DNA from: Ventricola sp017626895
Lineage (GTDB): Bacteria; Bacillota; Clostridia; Christensenellales; Aristaeellaceae
DNA length: 6,789 nt
Direction: 5' to 3'
Assembly: GCA_017626895.1 (NCBI GenBank)
Contig: JAGAHV010000327.1
Location: 1 to 6,789, forward strand
Shown: positions 1 to 6,789 of the stretch, one piece after another
Layout of the letters: each line of letters opens with the position of its first letter
How positions within the stretch are numbered: position 1 is the stretch's first letter
Program-made: the position numbers and the translations under genes
Notes under the pieces: generated by a model
Databases searched by the model: none
The model's input: the letters and a program-made list of their open reading frames with translations, nothing else
Told to the model about the DNA's origin: nothing

Positions 1-1760
1 GCGGCCAGATGCTCATTAAACACCTTCTGCAGGGTTACCGCTCTTTCCCGGAGATCGTTCAGACGCTGGCATCCGTGATCCACCACCGTCTTTTTTTCAG
101 CAATGGTAATCTGCAGTTTCTTGAGATTCTCCTCTGCTCCGGCAATGGCATCCCGGAGTTTTCGGGCACCGGCCTGTTTTTCCCTAATCTGTTGTTCCAG
201 GCTTTCCCTGGTTTCCTGCTCGCCGATGTTCAGCTCGGCCAGACGATTCTTTCCGGCTTCCACGGCAGCCTTAAGCGCGGACAGGGCCGTATCTGCCTCG
301 TGCAGTTCTTCCGCTGCCTGACGGTGACGCCGGTCCGCCTCCTCCATTGCCTCCCTCGTGACCGCTTCCCCAGTTAACGCGGCGGGATGCGGGTGCACAG
401 TGGAGCCGCACACCGGACAGGGCTCGCCCTCGGACAGTTCCTGGGCCAGCAGACCCGCCTGACTGCGGTAATACCCTTCCTTGGCAGCGGTATAGGCCGC
501 ATCGGCGCGGCTGCTGGCCGCGATCAGGGTCTGCATCTTTTTCTGCTGTCTGTCGCGTTTTTGTGTCTGGACTTCCAGATCCTTGATCACCGGAATAACG
601 TTTTCCAGCTGTCTGGCAGAGGAAAGAAGGGCATCCGCCTCCCCCGCATGGCTGTCGGCTTTTTCTTTTGCTTCCATGGCGGCAGGCAGCGACAGTTCTG
701 CCTTTTCAAGGGCGGCCTGGGCCTCTGCCGTTGCTTTTTCCTGTTGCTTTAGATCCGCCCGGTTTCCCGTCAGCACGGCCTCATCCGGCACAAGTCCCTG
801 GGCTTTCCGTGCTTTTGCCAGCTGTGCCGTCAGATCATCCATGGCAGACTGGCGGTCGTTCAGTTCCCGGAGCCCGGCTGCTGCCTTGTCAAGCGCGGTG
901 AAATCCGCCAGGGCTGCCCGGGCCTGCTCCATGAGGGCGATCAGGCGCTTTTCCTCCTGCGCCGCCGTATCCCTGGCCTGACGGAGGCTGCTGTCGGTCT
1001 CTTTCTCGCGGGCAATCAGATGCAGTAGACATTCGGTGAGCAGGTCGGCAAATTCGGCATCCTTCTGATACCCGGCGATCTGTTCACGCTCGGGGAAATC
1101 CGGTTCCGGACTGATCTTGGCGGCGGCAATGGTGATCCGCTGGTTCAGGTTTTCCCTTTCCTTCATGCTCTGGCTGTTCAGCTCCTGAAGCTTTTTCTGC
1201 AGATTGGCATAGATTGCGGTATTGAACAGTTTCTGGAAAAGGCCCTTGCGTTCATCCGAGGAGGCGTTGAGGATCTTCAGGAAGTCACCCTGGGCAATCA
1301 TCACCGTCCGGGTGAACTGGTCCTGCGTCAGTCCCAGCAGCTCCTGGATCTTTTCCGTGACATCCCGCAGCCCTTCAATGACCCGCCCGGTTTCAAGGTT
1401 GGTCAGCCGGGCATTCGCGGACTGGGTGGTGGTTTCATCACTGTTCCGCTTGGCGCGGATGTATTCCGGATTCCGCCGGATGCACCAGGACTGATCCTTG
1501 TGCAGAAAGGTCAGTTCCACATAGGTTTCCGCCCGGAGATCCGCGTAATCCGAGCGGAACGTTTTGCTTTTGCGCCGTTCTTTCCCGCCGGAGGCCTCGC
1601 CGAAAAGGGCAAAGCTGATCGCATCAAACAAGGTGGTTTTCCCCGCGCCGGTGTCCCCGGCGATGAGGAAAAGTCCGTTTTCCCCGAACTGGGAAAAATC
1701 GACGGTGGTTTCCCCCGCATAGGGTCCGAAGGCGGACATTTTCAACAGTAGAGGTTTCAT
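1..1760 (-). CDS. sbcC: Exonuclease subunit SbcC, N-terminal half (cut by left window edge)
   Basis: ATPase subunit of the SbcCD (Mre11-Rad50-type) nuclease, which uses ATP-driven clamping to open DNA hairpins and process blocked double-strand ends. About 586 residues are visible and the frame is open to the window edge. The start is ATG at 1760, seven bases after GGAGG. The order is an N-terminal ABC half-domain with Walker A GDTGAGKT (residues 35-42, bases 1635-1658); a Q-loop in MIAQGDF with Gln157 (1290-1292); a long Glu/Lys/Ala-rich coiled coil from about residue 195; the zinc-hook CPVC at residues 448-451 (408-419); and then the returning coil. The family is usually about 1,000-1,150 residues, so the signature motif, Walker B and the second coil arm lie outside the window. 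The start overlaps the sbcD stop, indicating translational coupling. No internal break was seen. Identification is firm from motifs and the sbcD neighbour. Confidence 0.96.
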   Translation of the reverse strand, partial: MKPLLLKMSAFGPYAGETTVDFSQFGENGLFLIAGDTGAGKTTLFDAISFALFGEASGGKERRKSKTFRSDYADLRAETYVELTFLHKDQSWCIRRNPEYIRAKRNSDETTTQSANARLTNLETGRVIEGLRDVTEKIQELLGLTQDQFTRTVMIAQGDFLKILNASSDERKGLFQKLFNTAIYANLQKKLQELNSQSMKERENLNQRITIAAAKISPEPDFPEREQIAGYQKDAEFADLLTECLLHLIAREKETDSSLRQARDTAAQEEKRLIALMEQARAALADFTALDKAAAGLRELNDRQSAMDDLTAQLAKARKAQGLVPDEAVLTGNRADLKQQEKATAEAQAALEKAELSLPAAMEAKEKADSHAGEADALLSSARQLENVIPVIKDLEVQTQKRDRQQKKMQTLIAASSRADAAYTAAKEGYYRSQAGLLAQELSEGEPCPVCGSTVHPHPAALTGEAVTREAMEEADRRHRQAAEELHEADTALSALKAAVEAGKNRLAELNIGEQETRESLEQQIREKQAGARKLRDAIAGAEENLKKLQITIAEKKTVVDHGCQRLNDLRERAVTLQKVFNEHLA

Positions 1761-2878
1761 TGTTTTTCCTCCATTTCCTTCAGCACCTTTTCAATCACTT
1801 TCCGGTGAGCAGTGGTCAGGTCCTGGTCATTGTTCTGCAGCCGGTAGAAATCCGAGAAGAGTTCCGTGATCGTCTTGTTTTCCATGCTCTGGGTGGCCAG
1901 CACATCCAGGTCCGTTTTGGTCCTGGAATTCACCACGGAAAACTTCAGCATGTTGGGAAAATTGGTCGACAGCGTCACGCGTGCATCCGGGGACGGCAGC
2001 TCATCATGAATGGTGATCCACAGATAATCCTCGGAATAGGGCTCGTTCATCAGGTCCTGCGTCATCCCCTCCATCAGGCGGACATCGCGCAGCGGATAGA
2101 GAGGAACCGTGCTGACGGTGATATCGTCTTTTGATTCCATGTCCAGAATCGTCACGGACTTTTTGTGATTGACCTCGGAAAAAGAGTATTTGAGCGGTGA
2201 ACCGGCATAACGGAGCGTATCCCTGAGGACCTTCTGGGGCTTGTGGATATGCCCGAGGGCCACATAATCAAAGGCGTCAAACAGCGACGCATCGATGTTG
2301 TCAAGGCCGCCCACTGCCCGCTCCTCGGAATCGGAGGTTTCACTGCCGGTGATGAACTGATGGCAGATCAGGATATTTCGTTTTTTCGTGTCGATCACGC
2401 TCTGGCGAAGGACCGCCGCCACGGCATCCTGATACGTGACAATTTTCTCATCGGGCAGCCAGCGCCGGACCGCGGAAGGCCGCAGAAAGGGCATCATCCA
2501 GATGACGATGTCGCCGGCACGGTCCCTCAAAATGACGCTCTGCAGTTTTCCCTCAAAGGATTCGGTCACATAGACGCCGGAGGTTTTGATCAGGGATCCA
2601 AAATAGGAGATCCGCTGCGCGGAATCGTGATTCCCGCTGATGATGAACACCTTTTTGCCCAGGCTGACCAACTCCGATACGAAATGGTCAAACAGTTCCA
2701 TCGCGTCGGCCTGAGGCGATGACCGCTGGTAGACATCCCCGGCAATCAGCACCGCATCAATTCGCTCACTTTCCGCCGTGTGGACAATCTGCTGCAGGAT
2801 AAATTCCTGGTCCGGGAGCAGCGAAACATCGTTCATCTGCTTGCCCAGGTGGAGGTCAGCAATATGAAGGAACCGCAT
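1757..2878 (-). CDS. sbcD: Exonuclease subunit SbcD (Mre11-type nuclease)
   Basis: Metal-dependent phosphoesterase subunit that makes the cuts in the SbcCD complex (3'-5' exonuclease and hairpin endonuclease, Mn-dependent in known members). It is 373 residues, a little shorter than the roughly 390-400 usual for the family. Calcineurin-like motifs are all present: DLHLG (Asp8, His10), GDVY (Asp48), GNHD (Asn83, His84, Asp85), His173 in CHQF, and GHIH (His210, His212). Together these supply the expected two-metal ligands. The C-terminal third, after about residue 270, is the capping and SbcC-binding region and is less conserved. The ATG at 2878 has AAAGGA seven bases upstream. The stop TGA overlaps the sbcC ATG by four bases. 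It follows the DAC-domain gene by 67 bases with no clear terminator between, so it is probably cotranscribed with that gene. The catalytic site looks intact. Confidence 0.97.
   Translation of the reverse strand: MRFLHIADLHLGKQMNDVSLLPDQEFILQQIVHTAESERIDAVLIAGDVYQRSSPQADAMELFDHFVSELVSLGKKVFIISGNHDSAQRISYFGSLIKTSGVYVTESFEGKLQSVILRDRAGDIVIWMMPFLRPSAVRRWLPDEKIVTYQDAVAAVLRQSVIDTKKRNILICHQFITGSETSDSEERAVGGLDNIDASLFDAFDYVALGHIHKPQKVLRDTLRYAGSPLKYSFSEVNHKKSVTILDMESKDDITVSTVPLYPLRDVRLMEGMTQDLMNEPYSEDYLWITIHDELPSPDARVTLSTNFPNMLKFSVVNSRTKTDLDVLATQSMENKTITELFSDFYRLQNNDQDLTTAHRKVIEKVLKEMEEKQ
1768..1772 (-). promoter_or_regulatory. Ribosome binding site of sbcC
   Basis: GGAGG on the minus strand, inside the last codons of sbcD, seven bases before the sbcC ATG. 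This and the ATGA overlap fix the sbcC start at 1760. Confidence 0.85.
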
Positions 2879-2885
2879 AACATCA

Positions 2886-2891
2886 TCCTTT
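2886..2891 (-). promoter_or_regulatory. Ribosome binding site of sbcD
   Basis: AAAGGA on the minus strand, seven bases before the ATG at 2878. In the 67-base gap after the preceding gene I found no convincing -35/-10 pair and no U-tract hairpin, which favours readthrough from the promoter at 4096-4124. Confidence 0.75.
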
Positions 2892-2945
2892 CAAACGTAA
2901 TTCGTCATTGTCCTGTACACAAAAAGCTTTGTTCATTGCCGGGAT

Positions 2946-4056
2946 TCATCGGTTGTAAACCGAAACATTGTCATAGACAACCACCTTCCCGTCATGCCCG
3001 GTGCAGGCCTTAATCAGGCCGTCGTGGGAAATGATCAGGGCGACAGCCCCCTGAACGGCACTGCAGCACTTGAAACAGGAACGGTGCCGCATGCCGTAGT
3101 CATTGTAACGCTTTGCGGTAACCTGCACACCATCATCGTTAATGAAACACAGGTCCGGTTCCGGCCTGTCAATCGAATCCATCAGCGTCTCCACGCCAAA
3201 TCCCAGAAGATCCAGATTCTTATTGAGGACCACGCCGCCATCTACGGCGGTCAGCTTTGAAACCATATCCGCATAGGAAATCAGGTCTTTCTCCGTCTTT
3301 ATCGGGAGATCATCGTTTCCATCCCCGCAGAACATGAAGCTGACAGGGAGCTTGTATTTGATCCGGACATGCTTTCTGTACTTACTCTCCTCCGGAACAA
3401 TAAAGAGATGACCGCCGCTTCCCGTCTGCATCATGTTGATCAGAATCCGTGAGAAGAACACCGCCCGGTTTGCGTCAGATACACCGGAGCCCTCTTTCAG
3501 CACCTGTGCCACAAGGGTCGAGGTAAAGGTATTCTTTCGAAAATGCACGAGATTTCCCCATTTCAGGGAAACCAGCGGCGATTCGCCCAGACAGGCCACC
3601 AGTTCGCCCGGACCGCTGACCAGAAGATTGGCAATTCGGGGCATGTGGATACCGCTCGGGGTTTCCCCCGAAATGATCTGATTCCATGTGGTATGTCCCA
3701 CAATCATTCCTGTAATCCAGGGATGACCGTCGATTCTGTTCAGGATCAGATAGCTGATATCCGGGCTGATCGCCGGTGCCAGGCGATGGATTTCCTTCGT
3801 ACTGAAAGGAACAGGCTCATCCAGAAGCACCGCATGCGAATAGATGTACGGGATGAGATACGCCGAATCCGGCTCGATGAAGCATACCCTGAAGGTGGAA
3901 TATCTCCCCTCCTCCCGCATGGTGCTTGCATACAGGAGCTTCCCTGCATACCTCTTCCAGGAACGCCGGTTCCGGAAATTGTTGTTCGGGCTCAAGGCAG
4001 GACCCGCTCTGCTCGGCCAGCATATAGATTTCATTGATGAATGCAGGCGTAACCAG
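2946..4056 (-). pseudogene. Diadenylate cyclase (DisA_N/DAC) domain protein with sensor-like N-terminus, apparent single-base frameshift
   Basis: DAC domains join two ATP into c-di-AMP. The C-terminal part reads as a DAC domain: an LTAVDGG stretch followed by VVLNKNLDLLGFG (the DGA-motif position, bases 3234-3242), GMRHRS (RHR motif, 3081-3089), then AVALIISHDG. The preceding region, including YASTMREEGR, resembles from memory the sensor domain of some orphan DAC proteins (DACNV-type). Coding starts in one frame (ALVTPAFINEIYMLAEQ, then PAFLEEVCR) and continues in another (KLLYASTMREEGR). Dropping one G of the GGG at 3942-3944 joins them into 369 residues, with DGG at 272-274 and RHR at 323-325. 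An in-frame stop at 4081-4083 limits the start to CTG 4056, which has TGAGGA seven bases upstream, or ATG 4023, which has no ribosome binding site. As read, the product ends after about 79 residues at 3817. The alternatives are a sequencing error or +1 recoding. The longer open frame reaching 4220 would run through the terminator and SRP RNA and is not credible. Confidence 0.78.
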
Positions 4057-4063
4057 CGCTTTA

Positions 4064-4069
4064 TCCTCA
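4064..4069 (-). promoter_or_regulatory. Ribosome binding site pointing to a CTG start
   Basis: TGAGGA on the minus strand, seven bases before CTG at 4056-4054. The first in-frame ATG (4023) lies 40 bases further on without its own Shine-Dalgarno sequence. Between the predicted transcription start (about 4089) and 4056 there is no ATG in any frame. The site therefore argues that translation starts, or ancestrally started, at 4056. Confidence 0.6.
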
Positions 4070-4095
4070 GTATTCCAGAATCAGTGAACAGGCTC

Positions 4096-4124
4096 AATAT
4101 AACACAAGTACCCGGCAGTTTCAA
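4096..4124 (-). promoter_or_regulatory. Sigma-A-type promoter of the DAC gene and probably sbcDC
   Basis: The -35 element TTGAAA (4119-4124) and the -10 element TATATT (4096-4101) are separated by exactly 17 bases. Each matches the consensus at 5 of 6 positions. Transcription would start near 4089, giving a leader of about 33 bases before the CTG start. The -35 box sits directly after the U-tract of the SRP RNA terminator, so the two units are insulated yet almost touching. Confidence 0.78.
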
Positions 4125-4163
4125 GGAAAAGAAAAAAGCGTTTCGTCTGAAACGAAACGCTTT
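4125..4163 (-). terminator. Rho-independent terminator of the SRP RNA gene
   Basis: A perfect 12-base-pair stem (4135-4146 with 4152-4163) closes a 5-base loop. On the minus strand it runs into TTTTTTCTTTTCC. On the plus strand only three T follow the stem before GC, so the terminator works in the minus direction. It lies just after the 3' pairing arm of the SRP RNA and before the next promoter. Confidence 0.9.
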
Positions 4164-4167
4164 GCAT

Positions 4168-4304
4168 CCTCCTGAAGTAGGATACTCGGGGCAGAAGCTC
4201 TCACGGCACACACGAAGCAATGCTTATTGCTGCTGCCTTCCGGCCCTGACAAGGTTCACACACCCGCATTGCATGAGGTCCATCCGTCATCGCACCCTAC
4301 AGGA
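4168..4304 (-). ncRNA. ffs: Signal recognition particle RNA, small (4.5S-like) type
   Basis: RNA scaffold of the signal recognition particle, which binds the Ffh M domain and targets nascent membrane and secreted proteins. The helix 8 apex is unmistakable on the minus strand: GTCAGG followed by GCCGGAAGGCAGCAGC at 4229-4250, with the GGAA tetraloop at 4238-4241 and the flanking symmetric loop. The ends pair: GUAGGGUGC (4292-4300) with GUAUCCUAC (4177-4185) forms nine pairs including two G-U, and outer UCCU (4301-4304) pairs with AGGA (4170-4173) across a 3-base bulge. Closed ends and a promoter immediately upstream leave no room for the Alu domain of the roughly 270-base Bacillus type, so this is the short form. 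The exact ends are inferred from pairing, promoter and terminator positions. Confidence 0.93.
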
Positions 4305-4307
4305 CGT

Positions 4308-4336
4308 ATTTTACCTGTTCTGTCAAAATGAGGCAA
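4308..4336 (-). promoter_or_regulatory. Promoter of the SRP RNA gene
   Basis: The -35 element TTGCCT (4331-4336) and the -10 element TAAAAT (4308-4313) are 17 bases apart. The predicted start is about 4300-4305, matching the 5' end of the paired RNA. A TTGACA at 4318-4323 is only 7 bases from the -10 box and cannot serve as its -35 element. Confidence 0.72.
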
Positions 4337-4347
4337 TATGTAATTTA

Positions 4348-4373
4348 GCCAAATACATATATGGTTATTTGGC
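4348..4373 (-). repeat. Inverted repeat (hairpin) across the mfd stop codon
   Basis: GCCAAATA (4366-4373, minus sense) pairs perfectly with TATTTGGC (4348-4355) around a 10-base AT-rich loop. The mfd TAA (4365-4367) lies within it. There is no U-tract on the minus strand, so it is at best a weak terminator. It could instead be an mRNA 3'-end structure or chance. Confidence 0.4.
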
Positions 4374-6789
4374 GATTTCCACTGATTTTTCGTCTTTCTT
4401 CGACATCTGCATGGCCATTCTGCCGGTAAGCCGCTCCATGGCCTTCACACACTCAAACAGCAGTTCCTCCCGGTTCTTCGACTTATCCTGGAACAGAAGA
4501 TGATTGGGCTTGCTCAGAGAAATGGTCAGACGCGGATCCAGATTATTGAGGGACCGGAGGAGCAGCACACCGTCCGTTTCGGAAACCGGCGAGAAATACA
4601 TCTGGATGAGTCCGTCATCCTGACGAACCCGGTCAATGCCCAGGCTGCCGCACATCGCCTTGAGATAGGCCACGGCCACCAGGTTGGCAACCGGCTGCGG
4701 TTCATCCCCGAAGCGGTCAACCAGTTCCTCCTCCACGTCATCCCGCTGGGTCGCGTTGGTAATCTTGGCAATCCTGCGGTAAACATCCAGCCGCTGCTTA
4801 TCACCGGTGACATACTCAGCCGGCAGATACGCATTGACCTTCACATCCATCCGCGTCTCGATTTCCTTGTTCGTATTGAGCGAAATGCCCTGCACTTCCT
4901 GAACAGCCTGATCAAGCAGTTTGCAGTACAGATCATAGCCGATATCCGCCAGGTGACCGCTCTGCTGCGGTCCCAGAATGTTCCCCGCGCCCCGGATTTC
5001 AAGGTCGCGCATGGCAATGCGGAATCCGGAACCGAACTCGGTAAATTCCCGGATGGTATCCAGCCGCTTCTGCGCGTTTTCCGTGACGACCTTGCCCGGA
5101 CGGATGGTCAGGTACGCATAGGCCATCCGGTTGGACCGGCCCACACGGCCGCGGATCTGGTAAAGCTGTCCCAGTCCGAAGCGTTCCGCGTCATAGACGA
5201 TGAGGGTATTGACCGAGGGGATGTCCAGACCGGATTCGATGATGGTCGTGCACAGCAGAATATCATACTTCTGCTGGGAAAAGTCCATCATTACATCCTC
5301 CAGCACATCCTCCTTCATCTGTCCGTGGGCAATCACGATGCGCGCCTCTGGCACCAGCTTCTGCAGCTTTTCATAGCACTGATCAATGGTTTCCACCCGG
5401 TTATACAGAAAGAAGACCTGTCCGCCGCGTCCTATTTCACGGAGAATCGCATCCCGGATGACCGCGTCCTGATACTCAAGCACATAGGTCTGAACCGGAT
5501 AGCGCGCCTGGGGCGGTGTTTCCAGCAGGCTCATGTCCCGGATGCCCACCATGGACATGTGCAGTGTCCGGGGAATCGGCGTGGCAGACAGGGTCAGCAC
5601 GTCGATGCTGTTTTTGTAATTCTTGATGGTTTCCTTATGTCCGACGCCGAACCGCTGTTCCTCGTCGATGATCAGCAGGCCCAGCTTTTTGAACTGGATG
5701 CCCTTATTGAGAATCCGGTGGGTGCCCACAACCAGGTCAATCTCCCCGTTCTGCAGGGCCAGCAGCGTCTTTCTCTGTTCTTTGGCGGTTTTAAAGCGGC
5801 TGAGATAGTCCGCGTGAATCGGAAAGCCTTCAAAGCGCCGCAGGATGGTCTGATAATGCTGCTGCACCAGAATCGTGGTCGGCGCCAGAATCGCCACCTG
5901 ATAGCCATCCATGATCGCCTTAAAGGCCGCCCGGAGGGCTACCTCGGTCTTTCCGTATCCCACGTCGCCGCACAGCAGGCGGTCCATGGGCTCCGGCTTT
6001 TCCATATCATGCTTGATTTCCTCCGCGGCAATCAGCTGATCCGGTGTCTCCTCATAGGGGAAATTCTCCTCAAACTCCTGCTGCCAGGGGGTATCCGGCG
6101 AAAAGGCATGGCCGACCCGCTTCTGGCGCTGCGCATACAGCTGAACCAGGCTGAATGCCAGTTCTTTCAGGCTTTCACGGGCTTTGTTTTTCTGCTTCTG
6201 CCATTTCTTGCCCCCAAGATCCGACAGGGCCGGCGCCACGCTTTCCCCCGCGCCGATGTATTTCTGGATCCGGTCGAAATGGTCCACCGGAATGTACAGC
6301 TTGTCGCCGCCCAGATACTCAATCTGCAGGAAGTCCCGTGAGGTATTGTCCGCCATTAGGCGCTTAATGCCCAGGTACCGTCCGATGCCGTGCGTCTCAT
6401 GCACCACATAATCGCCGACCTCAAGGTCGGTAAAGGAATTCAGTCTGCCCTTTTCCTGGCGCTTTGCCTTGGCCTTGGCCGTCTTGTTTCCGTAAACGTC
6501 GCTCTCGATGATCACCGCCAGCTTCATGTCCGGATACAGAAATCCGCCGGACAGTGAGGTGGGATAGATCACACACTTCCCTGTCTCCGGTGCCCGCATG
6601 CAGTGTTCATCAAACTGAACCTCAATGCCCTCATCCTCAAAGGACTGCCGCATGCGCTCGCCTCTGGCGATGCCGCCGGAGAAGATCATGACGCGCCAGC
6701 CGCTCTCTTTCCATTTGCGGATGTCGTCGCACAGCTCTTTCGTTCTCCCGCCGTAGCTGCCATGGTTGACGCCGTTCATAGTGACAAAA
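4365..6789 (-). CDS. mfd: Transcription-repair coupling factor Mfd, C-terminal two-thirds (cut by right window edge)
   Basis: DNA translocase that pushes or removes RNA polymerase stalled at lesions and recruits UvrA for excision repair. About 807 residues are visible of a family length near 1,150. The N-terminal UvrB-like domains are outside the window, so the methionine at 6779 is internal. Numbering from it, the order is: D3 remnant (1-95); RNA polymerase interaction domain with VGDYVVHETHGIGRY (121-135); RecG-like helicase lobe 1 with Walker A GDVGYGKT (271-278), DEEQ (372-375) and SAT (398-400); lobe 2 with IIESGLDIP (513-521) and QIRGRVGR (541-548); the TRG-like segment through RGAGNILGPQQSGH (596-609); and the C-terminal TRCF domain D7 (about 645-745). 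The frame ends at TAA 4365-4367 without breaks. No distinct terminator follows. The SRP RNA promoter begins 28 bases later. Confidence 0.98.
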   Translation of the reverse strand, partial: FVTMNGVNHGSYGGRTKELCDDIRKWKESGWRVMIFSGGIARGERMRQSFEDEGIEVQFDEHCMRAPETGKCVIYPTSLSGGFLYPDMKLAVIIESDVYGNKTAKAKAKRQEKGRLNSFTDLEVGDYVVHETHGIGRYLGIKRLMADNTSRDFLQIEYLGGDKLYIPVDHFDRIQKYIGAGESVAPALSDLGGKKWQKQKNKARESLKELAFSLVQLYAQRQKRVGHAFSPDTPWQQEFEENFPYEETPDQLIAAEEIKHDMEKPEPMDRLLCGDVGYGKTEVALRAAFKAIMDGYQVAILAPTTILVQQHYQTILRRFEGFPIHADYLSRFKTAKEQRKTLLALQNGEIDLVVGTHRILNKGIQFKKLGLLIIDEEQRFGVGHKETIKNYKNSIDVLTLSATPIPRTLHMSMVGIRDMSLLETPPQARYPVQTYVLEYQDAVIRDAILREIGRGGQVFFLYNRVETIDQCYEKLQKLVPEARIVIAHGQMKEDVLEDVMMDFSQQKYDILLCTTIIESGLDIPSVNTLIVYDAERFGLGQLYQIRGRVGRSNRMAYAYLTIRPGKVVTENAQKRLDTIREFTEFGSGFRIAMRDLEIRGAGNILGPQQSGHLADIGYDLYCKLLDQAVQEVQGISLNTNKEIETRMDVKVNAYLPAEYVTGDKQRLDVYRRIAKITNATQRDDVEEELVDRFGDEPQPVANLVAVAYLKAMCGSLGIDRVRQDDGLIQMYFSPVSETDGVLLLRSLNNLDPRLTISLSKPNHLLFQDKSKNREELLFECVKAMERLTGRMAMQMSKKDEKSVEIAK

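Noticed and set aside
9..981. Several overlapping plus-strand open frames
   Set aside because: They are antisense to the sbcC coiled-coil region, which is open throughout and contains the zinc hook. They have no ribosome binding sites or family resemblance.
2950..2962. Small palindrome (CGGTT, AACCG) at the end of the DAC gene
   Set aside because: Only a five-pair stem with a three-base loop and no U-tract. It is inside coding sequence and does not support a terminator.
3817..3940. Cys/His-rich tail (CREAPVCKHH) that looks like a metal site
   Set aside because: It is the out-of-frame reading after the proposed frameshift, opposite a stretch with clear family-like coding in the other frame.
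4057..4220. N-terminal extension of the DAC frame up to an ATG at 4220
   Set aside because: It would translate part of the SRP RNA, the terminator stem and the promoter, and gives low-quality basic sequence. The other frame from 4056 is the plausible coding one.
4318..4323. TTGACA as the -35 element of the SRP RNA promoter
   Set aside because: It is only 7 bases from the -10 box and has no -10 at 16-18 bases. TTGCCT at 4331-4336 has the right spacing.
4500..6341. 613-codon open frame on the plus strand
   Set aside because: It lies wholly antisense to mfd, whose motifs are intact. Its translation has no recognisable family and the length follows from mfd codon bias.
1..6789. CRISPR array, tRNA, insertion sequence or prophage features
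   Set aside because: No spaced direct repeats, tRNA-like fold, transposase motif or terminal inverted repeats were found on either strand.

Overview
All recognisable genes lie on the minus strand and read from the right edge to the left: the 3' two-thirds of mfd (cut by the right edge), a small SRP RNA gene with its own promoter and terminator, a gene for a diadenylate-cyclase (DisA_N/DAC) domain protein that appears to carry a single-base frameshift, then sbcD and sbcC (cut by the left edge). I see no credible gene on the plus strand. The long plus-strand frames run antisense to mfd, sbcD and sbcC.

The window suggests a Gram-positive (Bacillota, Clostridia-like) chromosome. The reasons are the strong Shine-Dalgarno sequences, sigma-A-type promoters, the style of the SbcD and Mfd sequences, and the SRP RNA core sequence. 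The taxonomic call is an inference and cannot be narrowed from this window. The coding regions are moderately GC-rich, with a short AT-rich spacer after mfd.

Layout. 4365-6789: Mfd (transcription-repair coupling factor), from domain D3 to the natural C-terminus. 4348-4373: hairpin over the mfd stop codon. 4168-4304: SRP RNA, with promoter 4308-4336 and a U-tract terminator at 4125-4163. 4096-4124: a second good promoter directly after that terminator, driving the DAC gene (2946-4056). 1757-2878: sbcD, 67 bases downstream of the DAC gene. 1-1760: sbcC, overlapping the sbcD stop by 4 bases (ATGA).

How they fit together. Mfd clears stalled RNA polymerase and recruits excision repair. SbcCD opens and trims DNA hairpins and blocked ends. 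SRP RNA is housekeeping for membrane targeting. The unusual element is the DAC-domain gene placed as the apparent first gene of the sbcDC transcription unit. It has a sensor-like N-terminal region, a variant DGG in place of the DGA motif, an intact RHR motif, an apparent CTG start with a good ribosome binding site, and a reading-frame break near 3943. That placement suggests, but does not prove, a link between c-di-AMP-type signalling and DNA-end processing.
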